Positions 45,023 to 53,543 of a DNA stretch of 64,000 bases are shown piece by piece. Position 1 is the stretch's first letter, and every line of letters starts with the position of its first letter. The notes below the pieces were generated by a model, which was not told the DNA's origin, did not search any database, and was given only the letters and a program-made list of their open reading frames with translations. This DNA comes from Arcanobacterium bovis (GTDB lineage: Bacteria > Actinomycetota > Actinomycetes > Actinomycetales > Actinomycetaceae). Both the position numbers and the translations under genes were made by a program. The DNA lies in assembly GCF_004331995.1 (NCBI RefSeq), contig NZ_SJDT01000002.1, forward strand, positions 124,001 through 188,000, given 5' to 3'.

Positions 45023-45451
45023 ATGTCGGTTAACGAATCTGCAACTGTACCTGCTGAAAACGATGCTATTAACATTCTCGTTTATTCGGATAACAGGGAA
45101 GTCCGTGCAGATGTTATGAATGCGGTAGGAAATCGCCTTGGAAAAGATCTTCCAGCTATCAACTGGACGGAGTCTGCAACCTGGCAAGCAGCAGAAATGA
45201 AAATCCAGGAGGGGAATTTTTCACTTCTCATTCTCGATGCAGAAACCCCGAAGCTGGGCGGCATTGGGCTCGGTAAGAAAGTTCGTGACGAAATCGATCC
45301 CGATATGGACTACATTGTTTTGATTGCTCGTCCACAAGATGAATGGCTGGCGCGAGTATCAAAGCCAAATGCTATCGTGCCGTATCCGATTGATCCACGC
45401 GAGCTCTCGACGGTAGTAGCGCGCGTTTTGAGGGAGAAAGCCGTTCGCTAA
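45023..45451 (+). CDS. Stand-alone receiver-like protein, atypical
   Basis: A 142-residue protein resembling a response-regulator receiver domain without an output domain. An acidic residue follows strand 1 (LVYSDNREV) and a possible phospho-acceptor Asp is in LLILDAETP. The switch Thr/Ser and conserved Lys are missing: IARPQDE and VPYPIDP stand where T/S and K would be. Phosphorylation switching is therefore doubtful. AAGGAATTTCC precedes the ATG. Its TAA overlaps the trpD ATG by one base, so the two are coupled. Confidence 0.75.
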   Translation: MSVNESATVPAENDAINILVYSDNREVRADVMNAVGNRLGKDLPAINWTESATWQAAEMKIQEGNFSLLILDAETPKLGGIGLGKKVRDEIDPDMDYIVLIARPQDEWLARVSKPNAIVPYPIDPRELSTVVARVLREKAVR

Positions 45452-46509
45452 TGGAGAGTTTCACCTGGCCAGACCTTATCTCTACAGTGATTCGTGGTGT
45501 GGATTTAACAACACAGCAGACTCATTGGGCGATGGGCAGCGTGATGGCCGGTGAAACATCGCCTGTAGTTTTAGCAGGTTTCCTTACTGCACTTGCCACA
45601 AAAGGGGAAACTACCGACGAACTGCTTGGATTCGCTGACGCAATGCAGGCTCGCGCCACGCAAATTAATCTTCCCTCCCGTGCGGTAGATATCGTGGGCA
45701 CGGGAGGTGATCGCTTCCGGACTGTCAATATCTCGACGATGGCGGCTATCGTCATTGCCGCAGCTGGAGTGCCGGTTATTAAACACGGAAATCGCGCATC
45801 GTCGTCGAAATCGGGATCGGCTGACTGCCTCGAGGCGCTCGGCGTCAATCTCGACTTATCAGCGCGCGGCGTCGAAAAAGTATTCGAACAAGTTGGAATT
45901 GCATTCCTCTTTGCAAATAAGTTCCACCCTTCAATGCGCTTCGCCGCTCAGGCGCGTAAAGAGTTGGCTGTTCCTACCGCTTTTAACGTTCTTGGCCCTT
46001 TAACAAATCCGGCACGTGTGCATGCGAGTGCCATCGGCGTGGCGCGAGAGGAACATGCACCGCTCGTAGCTGGTGTTCTCGCTAAGCGTGGTAATAGTGC
46101 CTTAGTTTTCCGTGGGCTCACCGGCCTTGATGAGCTCTCTACTGTAACGCCTAACCAAGTGTGGGAAGTGCGCAACGGGGACGTGAGCTATAGCGTGATC
46201 GACGCTGTTGCTGATTTAGGCCTTGACGCAGCAACGATTGATGATCTTTTGGGCGACGACGCTCAGTACAATGCTGCAAAAGCAACTGCGGTTCTACGCG
46301 GTGAACCAAATGCGATTAGACAGGCTGTGGTGTTGAATGCGGCAGCTGCGATTGTGGCAGACGCACGTTTAGACGGCGTCGATCCTAGTCACGGATCGCT
46401 TGTAGAACGCTTACGCAACGGGATTTCGATCGCTGAAAATGCTATCGATAGTGGAAAAGCACAGGAACTGGCACGGCGCTGGATAGACCTCTCTCAAAGT
46501 ATGGCCTAA
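45451..46509 (+). CDS. trpD: Anthranilate phosphoribosyltransferase
   Basis: A 352-residue TrpD transferring the phosphoribosyl group of PRPP to anthranilate in tryptophan synthesis. The conserved GTGGDRFRTVNIST (PRPP binding), KHGNRASSSKSGSADCLEALG and FGPLTNPA-type (VLGPLTNPA) segments are present. No other trp genes are close by, as for the isolated trpD of mycobacteria (Rv2192c). Confidence 0.95.
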   Translation: MESFTWPDLISTVIRGVDLTTQQTHWAMGSVMAGETSPVVLAGFLTALATKGETTDELLGFADAMQARATQINLPSRAVDIVGTGGDRFRTVNISTMAAIVIAAAGVPVIKHGNRASSSKSGSADCLEALGVNLDLSARGVEKVFEQVGIAFLFANKFHPSMRFAAQARKELAVPTAFNVLGPLTNPARVHASAIGVAREEHAPLVAGVLAKRGNSALVFRGLTGLDELSTVTPNQVWEVRNGDVSYSVIDAVADLGLDAATIDDLLGDDAQYNAAKATAVLRGEPNAIRQAVVLNAAAAIVADARLDGVDPSHGSLVERLRNGISIAENAIDSGKAQELARRWIDLSQSMA

Positions 46510-46547
46510 GTGGCGTTCGTACCACATCGCGTTGATTGAGGATTGTG

Positions 46548-46826
46548 TTAATTTAGACCAAGATCGAAAGCTGCGTCGAGATCCGCGGTGGAGAATTCTT
46601 GGAAAGCCAAATACGTTTTCACTGCGCGAACACCTGGAGCTTTGGCAATTTGACCAGGAATAATATCGGCAAGTTCCTCGTGGTGTGCCGTGCGCACAAT
46701 CGCGATGAGATCGACGTCGCCAGTCACCGAAAATACTTGGTCAACAGCTGTAATTGATGCAACATGACGAGCAACTTCGGGAATCTGATCAACCTGTGCA
46801 TCGATAAGTACGATAGCGGTAGCCAT
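46548..46826 (-). CDS. Lrp/AsnC ligand-binding domain protein without HTH
   Basis: A 92-residue protein consisting only of the RAM (Lrp C-terminal) domain: ATAIVLIDAQVDQIPEVARHVASI, VFSVTGDVDLIAIVRTAH, IPGQIAKAPGVRAVKTYLAF. There is no DNA-binding helix-turn-helix. Such stand-alone domains are thought to sense amino acids or modulate full-length Lrp proteins. The start at 46826 (MATAIVL) is preferred over the frame opening at 46856; AGGACG lies about 9 bases upstream. Confidence 0.85.
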   Translation of the reverse strand: MATAIVLIDAQVDQIPEVARHVASITAVDQVFSVTGDVDLIAIVRTAHHEELADIIPGQIAKAPGVRAVKTYLAFQEFSTADLDAAFDLGLN

Positions 46827-47050
46827 TGTGAGAACGTCCTTTGCAATTGAAACCAATAACTACGACAAGTCTACCGGCAAACATTGTCGATTAAGGTGCC
46901 TTGATCCAATATTTCTCACCAACGCAGAGGCAGAGGAATAAAAGTGGGATTTTTGGACTATAAAATATTTTCAGAGCCGGTAGAATCATACTAGTGCCGT
47001 ACACGGCCGGTGAATGTAAGGTTCATTGAAGATTCTAAGGAAGGATACGG

Positions 47051-48265
47051 ATGACTATCCGTCGCGTTGCCCTGCTTACCGCAGGCGGTTTTGCACCTTG
47101 TTTGTCCACTGCTGTTGGCGAGCTTATTGAGCGCTATAACGCAGTAGACCCCAACATTGAAATTATTGGCTACCAGTATGGCTACCATGGTCTGCTCACT
47201 GGTAACTATGTGGTATTTGACGAAGAAGCTCGCAAGAATGCTGCCACATTGAAGAAATTCGGCGGATCCCCGATTGGAAACTCGCGCGTAAAGCTCACCA
47301 ATAATCAAAACCTTATTGATCGTGGTCTGATCAAGGAAGGGCAGAATGCCCTCGAAGTTGCGGCAGAAAATCTGCGTCGTGACGGCGTTGACGTGCTACA
47401 TACCATTGGCGGAGACGATACCAATACCACCGCAGCCGATCTTGCTGCATACTTGCACGAAAACGATTACGAGCTGACCGTCGTCGGCCTTCCTAAGACG
47501 ATTGACAACGATATCGTTCCTATTCGCCAATCGCTCGGTGCCTGGACAGCCGCGGAGCAGGCGTCAATTTTTGCGCAGAACATCATCGGTGAGCACCGCT
47601 CAAATCCGCGTATGCTCATCATCCACGAAGTGATGGGGCGCAACTGTGGATATCTCACCGCACAGTCTGCTCATGACTATCATCAGTGGGTTAAGGAACA
47701 AGAGTATGTTCCTTCGGCTGGTCTTTCCCAAGAGCGTTGGGATATTCATGCTGTTTATATTCCAGAGATTTCTTTCGATCTAGATGTTGAAGCATCGCGT
47801 TTGCGCAAGATCATGGATGAGCATGGCAATGTGAATATCTTCCTTTCCGAAGGCGCAGGCGTACAAGAGATCATCGCTGAGCTGCTCGAAGATGGTATCG
47901 AAGTGGAACGCGATCCATTTGGACACGTTAAGCTCGACACGATTAACCCTGGTCAGTGGTTTGCTAAGCAGTTTGCACATGCGATTGGTGCTGAAAAGGT
48001 GATGGTGCAGAAGTCAGGTTACTTCTCGCGCTCGGCGCGTTCGAATGAGCGCGATTTGGAGCTCATTGCTAAGATGGCGGAATTCGCCGTGGACTGTGCA
48101 TTGCAGGCGAAACCGGGCGTAGTTGGCCACGATGAAGAACACAACGACGAATTGCGTGCGATTGAGTTCTCCCGCATCGCAGGCGCAAAGCCATTTGACG
48201 TACATCAAGAGTGGTTTGCTCAGCTTCTCGCTGAAATTGGCCAGAAATGGGAAGCAAAAGCCTGA
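47051..48265 (+). CDS. pfkA: 6-phosphofructokinase, pyrophosphate-dependent type
   Basis: A 404-residue phosphofructokinase. Residues 120-123 are GGDD and residues 148-154 PKTIDND; an Asp in GGDD and a Lys in PKTIDND are the known signature of pyrophosphate-dependent enzymes, whereas ATP-using ones have GGDG and PGTIDND. It would convert fructose 6-phosphate and PPi reversibly to fructose 1,6-bisphosphate. The N-terminal phosphate-binding segment reads LLTAGGFAPCLS. A good AAGGAAGGATACGG precedes the ATG. A terminator follows. Confidence 0.93.
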   Translation: MTIRRVALLTAGGFAPCLSTAVGELIERYNAVDPNIEIIGYQYGYHGLLTGNYVVFDEEARKNAATLKKFGGSPIGNSRVKLTNNQNLIDRGLIKEGQNALEVAAENLRRDGVDVLHTIGGDDTNTTAADLAAYLHENDYELTVVGLPKTIDNDIVPIRQSLGAWTAAEQASIFAQNIIGEHRSNPRMLIIHEVMGRNCGYLTAQSAHDYHQWVKEQEYVPSAGLSQERWDIHAVYIPEISFDLDVEASRLRKIMDEHGNVNIFLSEGAGVQEIIAELLEDGIEVERDPFGHVKLDTINPGQWFAKQFAHAIGAEKVMVQKSGYFSRSARSNERDLELIAKMAEFAVDCALQAKPGVVGHDEEHNDELRAIEFSRIAGAKPFDVHQEWFAQLLAEIGQKWEAKA

Positions 48266-48315
48266 AAGTCGTTCCTTGGTTTTCGCTGGTAAACAAGGCA
48301 TATTAGTTCAATCTC

Positions 48316-48368
48316 AAGTGCTCCGCTCACAAAGTGGTATCACCACACATAAAGTGAGCGGGGCACTT
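48316..48368 (+). terminator. Terminator after pfkA
   Basis: Outer stem AAGTGCTCCGCTCAC (48316-48330) against GTGAGCGGGGCACTT (48354-48368) with one G-U pair, and inner stem GTGG-TATCA-CCAC (48334-48346). It lies 50 bases after the pfkA stop. The next base begins the -10 box of aroG. Confidence 0.85.
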
Positions 48369-48374
48369 TAGAAT
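48369..48374 (+). promoter_or_regulatory. -10 box of leaderless aroG promoter
   Basis: TAGAAT ends 7 nt before the GTG at 48382 and begins immediately after the terminator arm of the previous gene. Any -35 element would be inside the terminator stem. Confidence 0.55.
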
Positions 48375-48381
48375 TGTTTAT

Positions 48382-49737
48382 GTGAACATGGATGTAAATA
48401 ATCAATTAGAAGAACTCTACACTGCGTGGTCATCTCGGCGGGCTCTGCACCAGCCGGTATATCCGGATGCAGTGGCGCTCAACAGGGCAGTTGATTATTT
48501 GCGTTTAATGCCACCACTTGTTTTCGCGGGTGAGGCAGATAAACTCACTGCTCTCATGGCACGTGCTTCGGAAGGCAAAGCATTTGTTTTGCAAGGTGGT
48601 GATTGCGCAGAGACTTTCGAGAGTTCAAGCGCAGATCAGATTCGTGCCAAGATTCGAACGATTCTCCAAATGGCGGTAGTTCTTACTTATGGCGCATCGG
48701 TTCCAGTGATTAAACTAGGTAGGATGGCTGGGCAATATGCCAAGCCGCGTTCGAATGCAACGGAAGTACGCGATGGGATTGAGCTTCCCTCCTACATGGG
48801 CGATGCCGTCAACGGCTTTGAATTTACCCCCGAATCTCGCGTGCCAGATCCGCGTCGTCTGATTGAAACCTACCAGCGTTCGGCAGCCACGCTGAACTTG
48901 ATTCGCGCGTTTACAGCCGGCGGTTTTGCCGATCTTTCCAAAGTTCATGAGTGGAATAAGGGTTTTGCCTCGAACCCAGCATACAAACGGTACAATCAGC
49001 TGGCTGGTGAAATCGACAAAGCCATGAAGTTTATGGAGGCGGCGGGAGCTAACTCTGAATCTTTGCGCACGGTTGATTTCTATGCCTCGCACGAAGCTTT
49101 GCTCCTCGATTACGAGCATGCTATGACGCGCGTGGACTCCCGAACTGAAAAGTTGTACAACACCGGCGCTCACTTCTTGTGGATTGGAGAGCGCACCCGT
49201 GGAATTGATGATGCGCACGTGGAAATGCTATCGCGTATCGAGAATCCCATTGGGGTGAAGCTCGGGCCAAACGTGGCCTCTGATGAGGTTGAAGCGCTTA
49301 TTGACAAGCTTAATCCAGCCGGCACACCTGGGCGGTTAACACTTATTACTCGCATGGGTGCGGACGTGATCACTGATAAACTCCCGCCGATAATTGAGGC
49401 AGTCCAGCGCGATGGGCGACCAGTTACTTGGATAACGGATCCGATGCACGGCAATACCATTGCTGCATCTAATGGGTACAAAACGCGGCGAATGACCGAT
49501 GTAGTCAAAGAGATTAGTCGCTTTTTCTCAGTGCATTCGGCGATGGGGAGTTGTCCAGGTGGAGTGCATATCGAATTGACGGGCGACGACGTAACGGAAG
49601 TTCTTGGTGGTGCAGAGGAGATCTTTGAAGATACGCTCGCCACCCGCTACGAGACGCTGGTTGACCCGCGCCTCAATCACCAGCAGTCACTCGAAACTGC
49701 TTTTTTGGTATCTGAAATTCTACGCGAAAATTCTTAG
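48382..49737 (+). CDS. aroG: Class II 3-deoxy-7-phosphoheptulonate synthase
   Basis: A 451-residue class II (plant/mycobacterial type) DAHP synthase, the entry enzyme of the shikimate pathway, condensing phosphoenolpyruvate with erythrose 4-phosphate. Landmarks: LQGGDCAETF with the metal-binding Cys, KPRSN, HFLWIGERTR, and WITDPMHGNT. The start is GTG 48382 (leaderless) or the ATG at 48388. It converges on the kinase gene with a 4-base overlap at the 3' ends. In mycobacteria (Rv2178c) it also lies next to pknL. Confidence 0.95.
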   Translation: MNMDVNNQLEELYTAWSSRRALHQPVYPDAVALNRAVDYLRLMPPLVFAGEADKLTALMARASEGKAFVLQGGDCAETFESSSADQIRAKIRTILQMAVVLTYGASVPVIKLGRMAGQYAKPRSNATEVRDGIELPSYMGDAVNGFEFTPESRVPDPRRLIETYQRSAATLNLIRAFTAGGFADLSKVHEWNKGFASNPAYKRYNQLAGEIDKAMKFMEAAGANSESLRTVDFYASHEALLLDYEHAMTRVDSRTEKLYNTGAHFLWIGERTRGIDDAHVEMLSRIENPIGVKLGPNVASDEVEALIDKLNPAGTPGRLTLITRMGADVITDKLPPIIEAVQRDGRPVTWITDPMHGNTIAASNGYKTRRMTDVVKEISRFFSVHSAMGSCPGGVHIELTGDDVTEVLGGAEEIFEDTLATRYETLVDPRLNHQQSLETAFLVSEILRENS

Positions 49738-51773
49738 ACTACTTTTAGCTTGATCGTTGATCCTGGGAGCACCATTTCTCCAGCTCCTGGATTCTGTGCT
49801 CGCACAGTTCCGAATACGCCGAACAAAATTCGTTCAACTTCAACCTGGAATCCGGCATTCTTCAAAATCGTGATAGCTTCTTTTTCTTGCTTGCCAAAGA
49901 CATCTGGAACTTGGACGAGTTGCGGACCTTTTGAAACAACGAGATTCACCGTGTCGTTACGGTATAGAGTGGTGCCATTTCCCGGGTCTTGGCTCATCAC
50001 TTGGCCTTTCGGTACTGTTGGAGAATTATCTTCTGAGATATTGGCTTTTAACCCTGCCTTGGTTAGCATATCTTGCGCCTGGGCAGTGTCTTTACCGGTA
50101 ACATTAGGGACCTTGACCGGCTCACGACCTTGAGAAATTGCAATTTTCACTTCAGAATCGTGTGGAACTGAACTGCCAGCGGCAGGCTCTTGTGAGACTA
50201 CCTTTCCTTTTTCCACTGTGTCAGACCACGTCTGCGTGATGGTAGGAGAGAAGCGCGCACTGCGTAGCGTTGCTTCAGCCTGATTCTGGGGCTGTGACAC
50301 GACATTCGGCACAGTGAGCATTTCAACGCCGTCGGAAATAATGACGGTTACCGTTGTGGACGGATGTATCTTGGCACCGCTTTGTGGATCAGTCGCAATG
50401 GCGTAGCCTTTGGCAACCGTATCGGAGAAAGCGTGACTCGTTTTCGGTGAGAATCCAGCTTTTTTGAGGTTTGCAACGGCATCTTGCTCAGGTTGCCCTG
50501 CCACATTAATGACTTGGACGCGAAGCCCTGGGCCGGCAGTGAACCACCAATGGACGCCAAAACCTGCGGCGCAAGCAATGAGCGCAAGGAGACCAAGGAT
50601 CAGTGGCCAGCGGTGGCGCTTCTTCACAGGAGGCTTGGTACCTGTATCGGAATCTGCGCCGTTTGTGCTGCTATTAGCTGTAAGTTCAGGCTTAAATTCC
50701 TCGGGAAGTAATCCAGTTGCCGCAAGTGGCGCATGAGTTTCTTCGGGTGCGTCATCGTCAGAGCTGGTGAAGATTTCGGTTGCTGCAAACGCGCGGGTGG
50801 GGGACGACGTCGGCGCTTGGACTTCCTGGGGAGCTTCAGTTTCTTTTTGGACCGGAAATACAGGTATGCGGCGAATCAATAATTCTTCCGGTATTGCCTC
50901 GTAGACGTCGGTAAGTGCATCGAGGGCAGCAGCACCAGTTTGCGGACGTCGATGTGGGTCTTTTGCCGTAAACAAGGAAATGAGAGAATCGACCGCTACT
51001 GGAATCCACTCCGCTTGTTCGTGTAGCCGTGGCACTGGGTCGTTTACATGCGAATAGGCGATGGCTAGCGGGGAATTGCCTGTGAAAGGCTGGCGGCCAG
51101 CCAGTAGTTCGTAAAGCATAATTCCGGCCGAATATATGTCTGAAGCTGGGCCAATTTTTCCGTGTGAGACGATTTCGGGTGCGATGTAACCCACTGTTCC
51201 AAGCATGGAGGTAGTGTGTGCACTGGAGGAGTCGGTTACCGCTTTTGCCAAGCCAAAATCGCCGACTTTGGCGGTGATACCGCTGGTATTGAGATGGTGG
51301 GTGTGGTCGAACGAGTCGCTGAGCAGGATATTTTCAGGTTTCACGTCGCGGTGTACGATGCCTTTTTCATGGGCGACGCAAAGAGCCACAAGAATTTGCT
51401 TGATGATGTCGAATGCTTGACCAAGCGTGAAAGATCCTAGCTCACTGAACTGCTTGCGCAGATTCGGGCCTGGTACGAGTTCCATAACGAGGTAGGCGCG
51501 CGCTCCATCGGCAAGGTGTGCTACACCCTGATCGTAGACTGCCACAATATGCGGCGAATAGAGGCTTGCTGCGGCGCGAGCTTCTTTGATGAATCTTTGT
51601 GTGAGGGCGTCTTGTTCTGCCAAGTGAGGGTGAATGAATTTGATTGCAACATCGCGACCTAGGCGCGAATCAGTGGCGCGATAGACGCTCGCCATGCCCC
51701 CGCGGGCGAGGCGAGCTTGGATCACGTAGCGGTTTTCTATAACCGTGCCAAGTATTGGATCAGAAACATTCAC
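49734..51773 (-). CDS. pknL: PASTA-domain Ser/Thr protein kinase, PknL type
   Basis: A 679-residue membrane receptor kinase. Kinase domain about residues 15-275, with the P-loop RLARGGMASVY, catalytic Lys45, HRDVKPEN (Asp143) and DFG (Asp172). A Ser/Thr/Pro-rich juxtamembrane region (about 310-385), one transmembrane helix (about 390-412) and four extracellular PASTA repeats (VQVINVAGQ, LTVPNVVSQ, VKVPNVTGK, VQVPDVFGK) follow. PASTA domains sense peptidoglycan or muropeptides. The GTG start has TAGGCT 7 nt upstream, indicating a leaderless transcript. Confidence 0.94.
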   Translation of the reverse strand: MNVSDPILGTVIENRYVIQARLARGGMASVYRATDSRLGRDVAIKFIHPHLAEQDALTQRFIKEARAAASLYSPHIVAVYDQGVAHLADGARAYLVMELVPGPNLRKQFSELGSFTLGQAFDIIKQILVALCVAHEKGIVHRDVKPENILLSDSFDHTHHLNTSGITAKVGDFGLAKAVTDSSSAHTTSMLGTVGYIAPEIVSHGKIGPASDIYSAGIMLYELLAGRQPFTGNSPLAIAYSHVNDPVPRLHEQAEWIPVAVDSLISLFTAKDPHRRPQTGAAALDALTDVYEAIPEELLIRRIPVFPVQKETEAPQEVQAPTSSPTRAFAATEIFTSSDDDAPEETHAPLAATGLLPEEFKPELTANSSTNGADSDTGTKPPVKKRHRWPLILGLLALIACAAGFGVHWWFTAGPGLRVQVINVAGQPEQDAVANLKKAGFSPKTSHAFSDTVAKGYAIATDPQSGAKIHPSTTVTVIISDGVEMLTVPNVVSQPQNQAEATLRSARFSPTITQTWSDTVEKGKVVSQEPAAGSSVPHDSEVKIAISQGREPVKVPNVTGKDTAQAQDMLTKAGLKANISEDNSPTVPKGQVMSQDPGNGTTLYRNDTVNLVVSKGPQLVQVPDVFGKQEKEAITILKNAGFQVEVERILFGVFGTVRAQNPGAGEMVLPGSTIKLKVV

Positions 51774-51794
51774 AAGATAAAGCCTATCTAACGA

Positions 51795-51820
51795 AGCCGG
51801 CCGCGATTAAGCGACCGGCT
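51795..51820 (-). terminator. Hairpin between the LysM gene and pknL
   Basis: AGCCGGCCGC (51795-51804) pairs with GCGACCGGCT (51811-51820) with one mismatch. It lies 65 bases beyond the LysM gene stop and immediately before the pknL promoter. No T-run was seen. Confidence 0.5.
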
Positions 51821-51884
51821 CGTGTGTCGAAATTGCTAGTGTCAAGTCTAGCAATGATTCGCGGGAGAATTTAGCCGCATACTC

Positions 51885-53015
51885 CTAGAAGCGTGCCATC
51901 GCTGATTTAATTTTTGCTACATAGCGCACGGTATCTGAGCGCATGCCGTATTTGCGTACGCCGCCAAGACCTTGGTAGTAACCAGCGATTCCTTGATCCA
52001 TCGAGCTTGCGTTGCGCTGTAGCCAACGAATAATGGCGACGCCGGCAACTATATTATCGCGCGGGTCGAGCAAGTTGAGTTGGCGCCCCACGAGCTGTGA
52101 TGCCCATTGACCTGCGCTTGGAATCACCTGCATTGTGCCAACCGCATTGGCTGGAGATACGGCGCGGGCGTCGAATCCAGATTCTACATATGCGTGCGCG
52201 AGAGCCAAACGTGGGTCGACTCCCATGTCGCGGGCGGTTTGAATAATCATCTGCTGAACTTGCGCCTTACTTGGCACGCTTGAGTTCACCAGCGCGTTCT
52301 TATTGGCATTTGCGGCAGCTACCGTGGCATCGGAATATGTGTAACCAGGGAAGTTGTTTTTAACTAATTGCTTTTGTGCTGGCGCAGGGCTTGGCGAAGC
52401 AGGGCGTGGAGCTGGAGCGCTCGGCGCAGGGGCTGCTACTTGCGTAACCACAGCTCCAGAAGCTCCAGAAATACGAAGCGTTTGGCCCACGTAGATTCTC
52501 GATGGATTGGCGATTCGGTTGAGCGAAGCTAGCGCGTTCACGCTTGTGCCATGGCGTTTAGCGATGGACGAGAGCGTATCGCCACGTTTGACGGTGTATG
52601 TGGCGCCCGTTTCAGACGCAGTCTGTGCTGCAGATGCTACTGGCGCTGGTGTTTGACCAGGTGCCGGGGTCTGAAGCTGGGTTTGCGTTGATGGAATAAT
52701 CAGGCGTTGTCCGGGGTAGATTCGACCATTGGCGCTCAATCCATTGGCAGTAATAATCGCCTGCATTGAGGTATTAAATTTCTTAGCGATCTTCCATACC
52801 GAGTCGCCACGTTGAACCTGATAAGTGGCTACCTGTGGAGCCGACGGCGCCTGCGCAAGTGTCGCTGTAGGGCGCAGTGCCAAGTTGCCGTGTACAAGCA
52901 GGGAATTCTCAAATGGTGCTGCTTGAGCAGTGGCAGCTGACGCGGTTGGTAGCACGAGACCCATGACGGTGGCAGCTGCCAGCGCGGTTCCAGTAGCTTT
53001 GGTGGATTTTGCCAT
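51885..53015 (-). CDS. Secreted LysM/SLT lytic transglycosylase-like protein
   Basis: A 376-residue exported protein. Signal peptide about residues 1-33 (ending ATAQAA), two LysM peptidoglycan-binding domains (about 63-110, [18 protein letters not shown]; and about 142-187, [18 protein letters not shown]), a Pro/Ala linker, and a C-terminal lysozyme-like transglycosylase domain (about 255-376) with the catalytic Glu in [11 protein letters not shown], plus [11 protein letters not shown]. It cleaves or remodels peptidoglycan. A good GGAGG precedes the ATG. Two copies of a 10-bp element lie upstream. Confidence 0.93.
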   Translation of the reverse strand: MAKSTKATGTALAAATVMGLVLPTASAATAQAAPFENSLLVHGNLALRPTATLAQAPSAPQVATYQVQRGDSVWKIAKKFNTSMQAIITANGLSANGRIYPGQRLIIPSTQTQLQTPAPGQTPAPVASAAQTASETGATYTVKRGDTLSSIAKRHGTSVNALASLNRIANPSRIYVGQTLRISGASGAVVTQVAAPAPSAPAPRPASPSPAPAQKQLVKNNFPGYTYSDATVAAANANKNALVNSSVPSKAQVQQMIIQTARDMGVDPRLALAHAYVESGFDARAVSPANAVGTMQVIPSAGQWASQLVGRQLNLLDPRDNIVAGVAIIRWLQRNASSMDQGIAGYYQGLGGVRKYGMRSDTVRYVAKIKSAMARF

Positions 53016-53061
53016 TACCGATTACCTCCGAGGAAATCACTCAAGAGCATTGATTTGGTAC

Positions 53062-53099
53062 TGATGTTACAAATGAGCAATTTGTAGATTGATGTTACA
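53062..53099. promoter_or_regulatory. Direct repeat TGATGTTACA upstream of the muralytic gene
   Basis: Two exact copies of TGATGTTACA (53062-53071 and 53090-53099) with a start-to-start distance of 28 bp lie between the LysM gene and the divergent Rv2175c-like gene. Both are followed by a one-base change and ATG. They may bind a regulator shared by the two genes. Confidence 0.4.
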
Positions 53100-53156
53100 G
53101 ATGTGATGATAGTTGAAAGTTGTGCGTGTCTTCAACTTTTCGCATCAAATCGGCGG

Positions 53157-53162
53157 TACAAT
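53157..53162 (+). promoter_or_regulatory. -10 box of leaderless promoter for the Rv2175c-like gene
   Basis: TACAAT lies 7 nt before the ATG at 53170. No ribosome binding site is visible. Confidence 0.45.
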
Positions 53163-53169
53163 AGTGGTG

Positions 53170-53529
53170 ATGAATAGTATTCAAGAACCGCAATGGCTTT
53201 CGATTCCTGAGGTTGCTGACCTCCTCTCACTGCGCCAACGGGACGTTCGTTCACTTTTGGCGGAGAAGAAATTGGTGGCTGTGCGTCGTGGCTCAAACAA
53301 GGCTTTGTCGATTCACCCTGATCAGATTGTTGTCAATGAGGGTGTGGCACAACCACTTAAATCGCTGCGGGGTACATTAATTGCCTTGTCCGATGCAGGA
53401 TTTTCAGACGACGAAGCGATGGACTGGTTGTTGCGTGACGAACCAGAATTGGGCAAGACTCCGCTTGAATGCCTGCGCACAGGAAATGTTCATGCTGTGC
53501 GTCGCGTGATCACCGGGCTCATCTTCTGA
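53170..53529 (+). CDS. Rv2175c-family DNA-binding protein
   Basis: A 119-residue protein with an N-terminal winged helix of the excisionase/MerR type (QEPQWLSIPEVADLLSLRQRDVRSLLAEKKLVAVRR) and a helical C-terminal half. Homologous to M. tuberculosis Rv2175c, which is known as a substrate of the neighbouring PknL that loses DNA binding on phosphorylation. Here the pair is split by the LysM gene but stays within 1.4 kb. The frame opens at 53113, but the ATG at 53170 fits the family N-terminus and the -10 box. Confidence 0.88.
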   Translation: MNSIQEPQWLSIPEVADLLSLRQRDVRSLLAEKKLVAVRRGSNKALSIHPDQIVVNEGVAQPLKSLRGTLIALSDAGFSDDEAMDWLLRDEPELGKTPLECLRTGNVHAVRRVITGLIF

Positions 53530-53543
53530 TTTTTGTGCTCACG

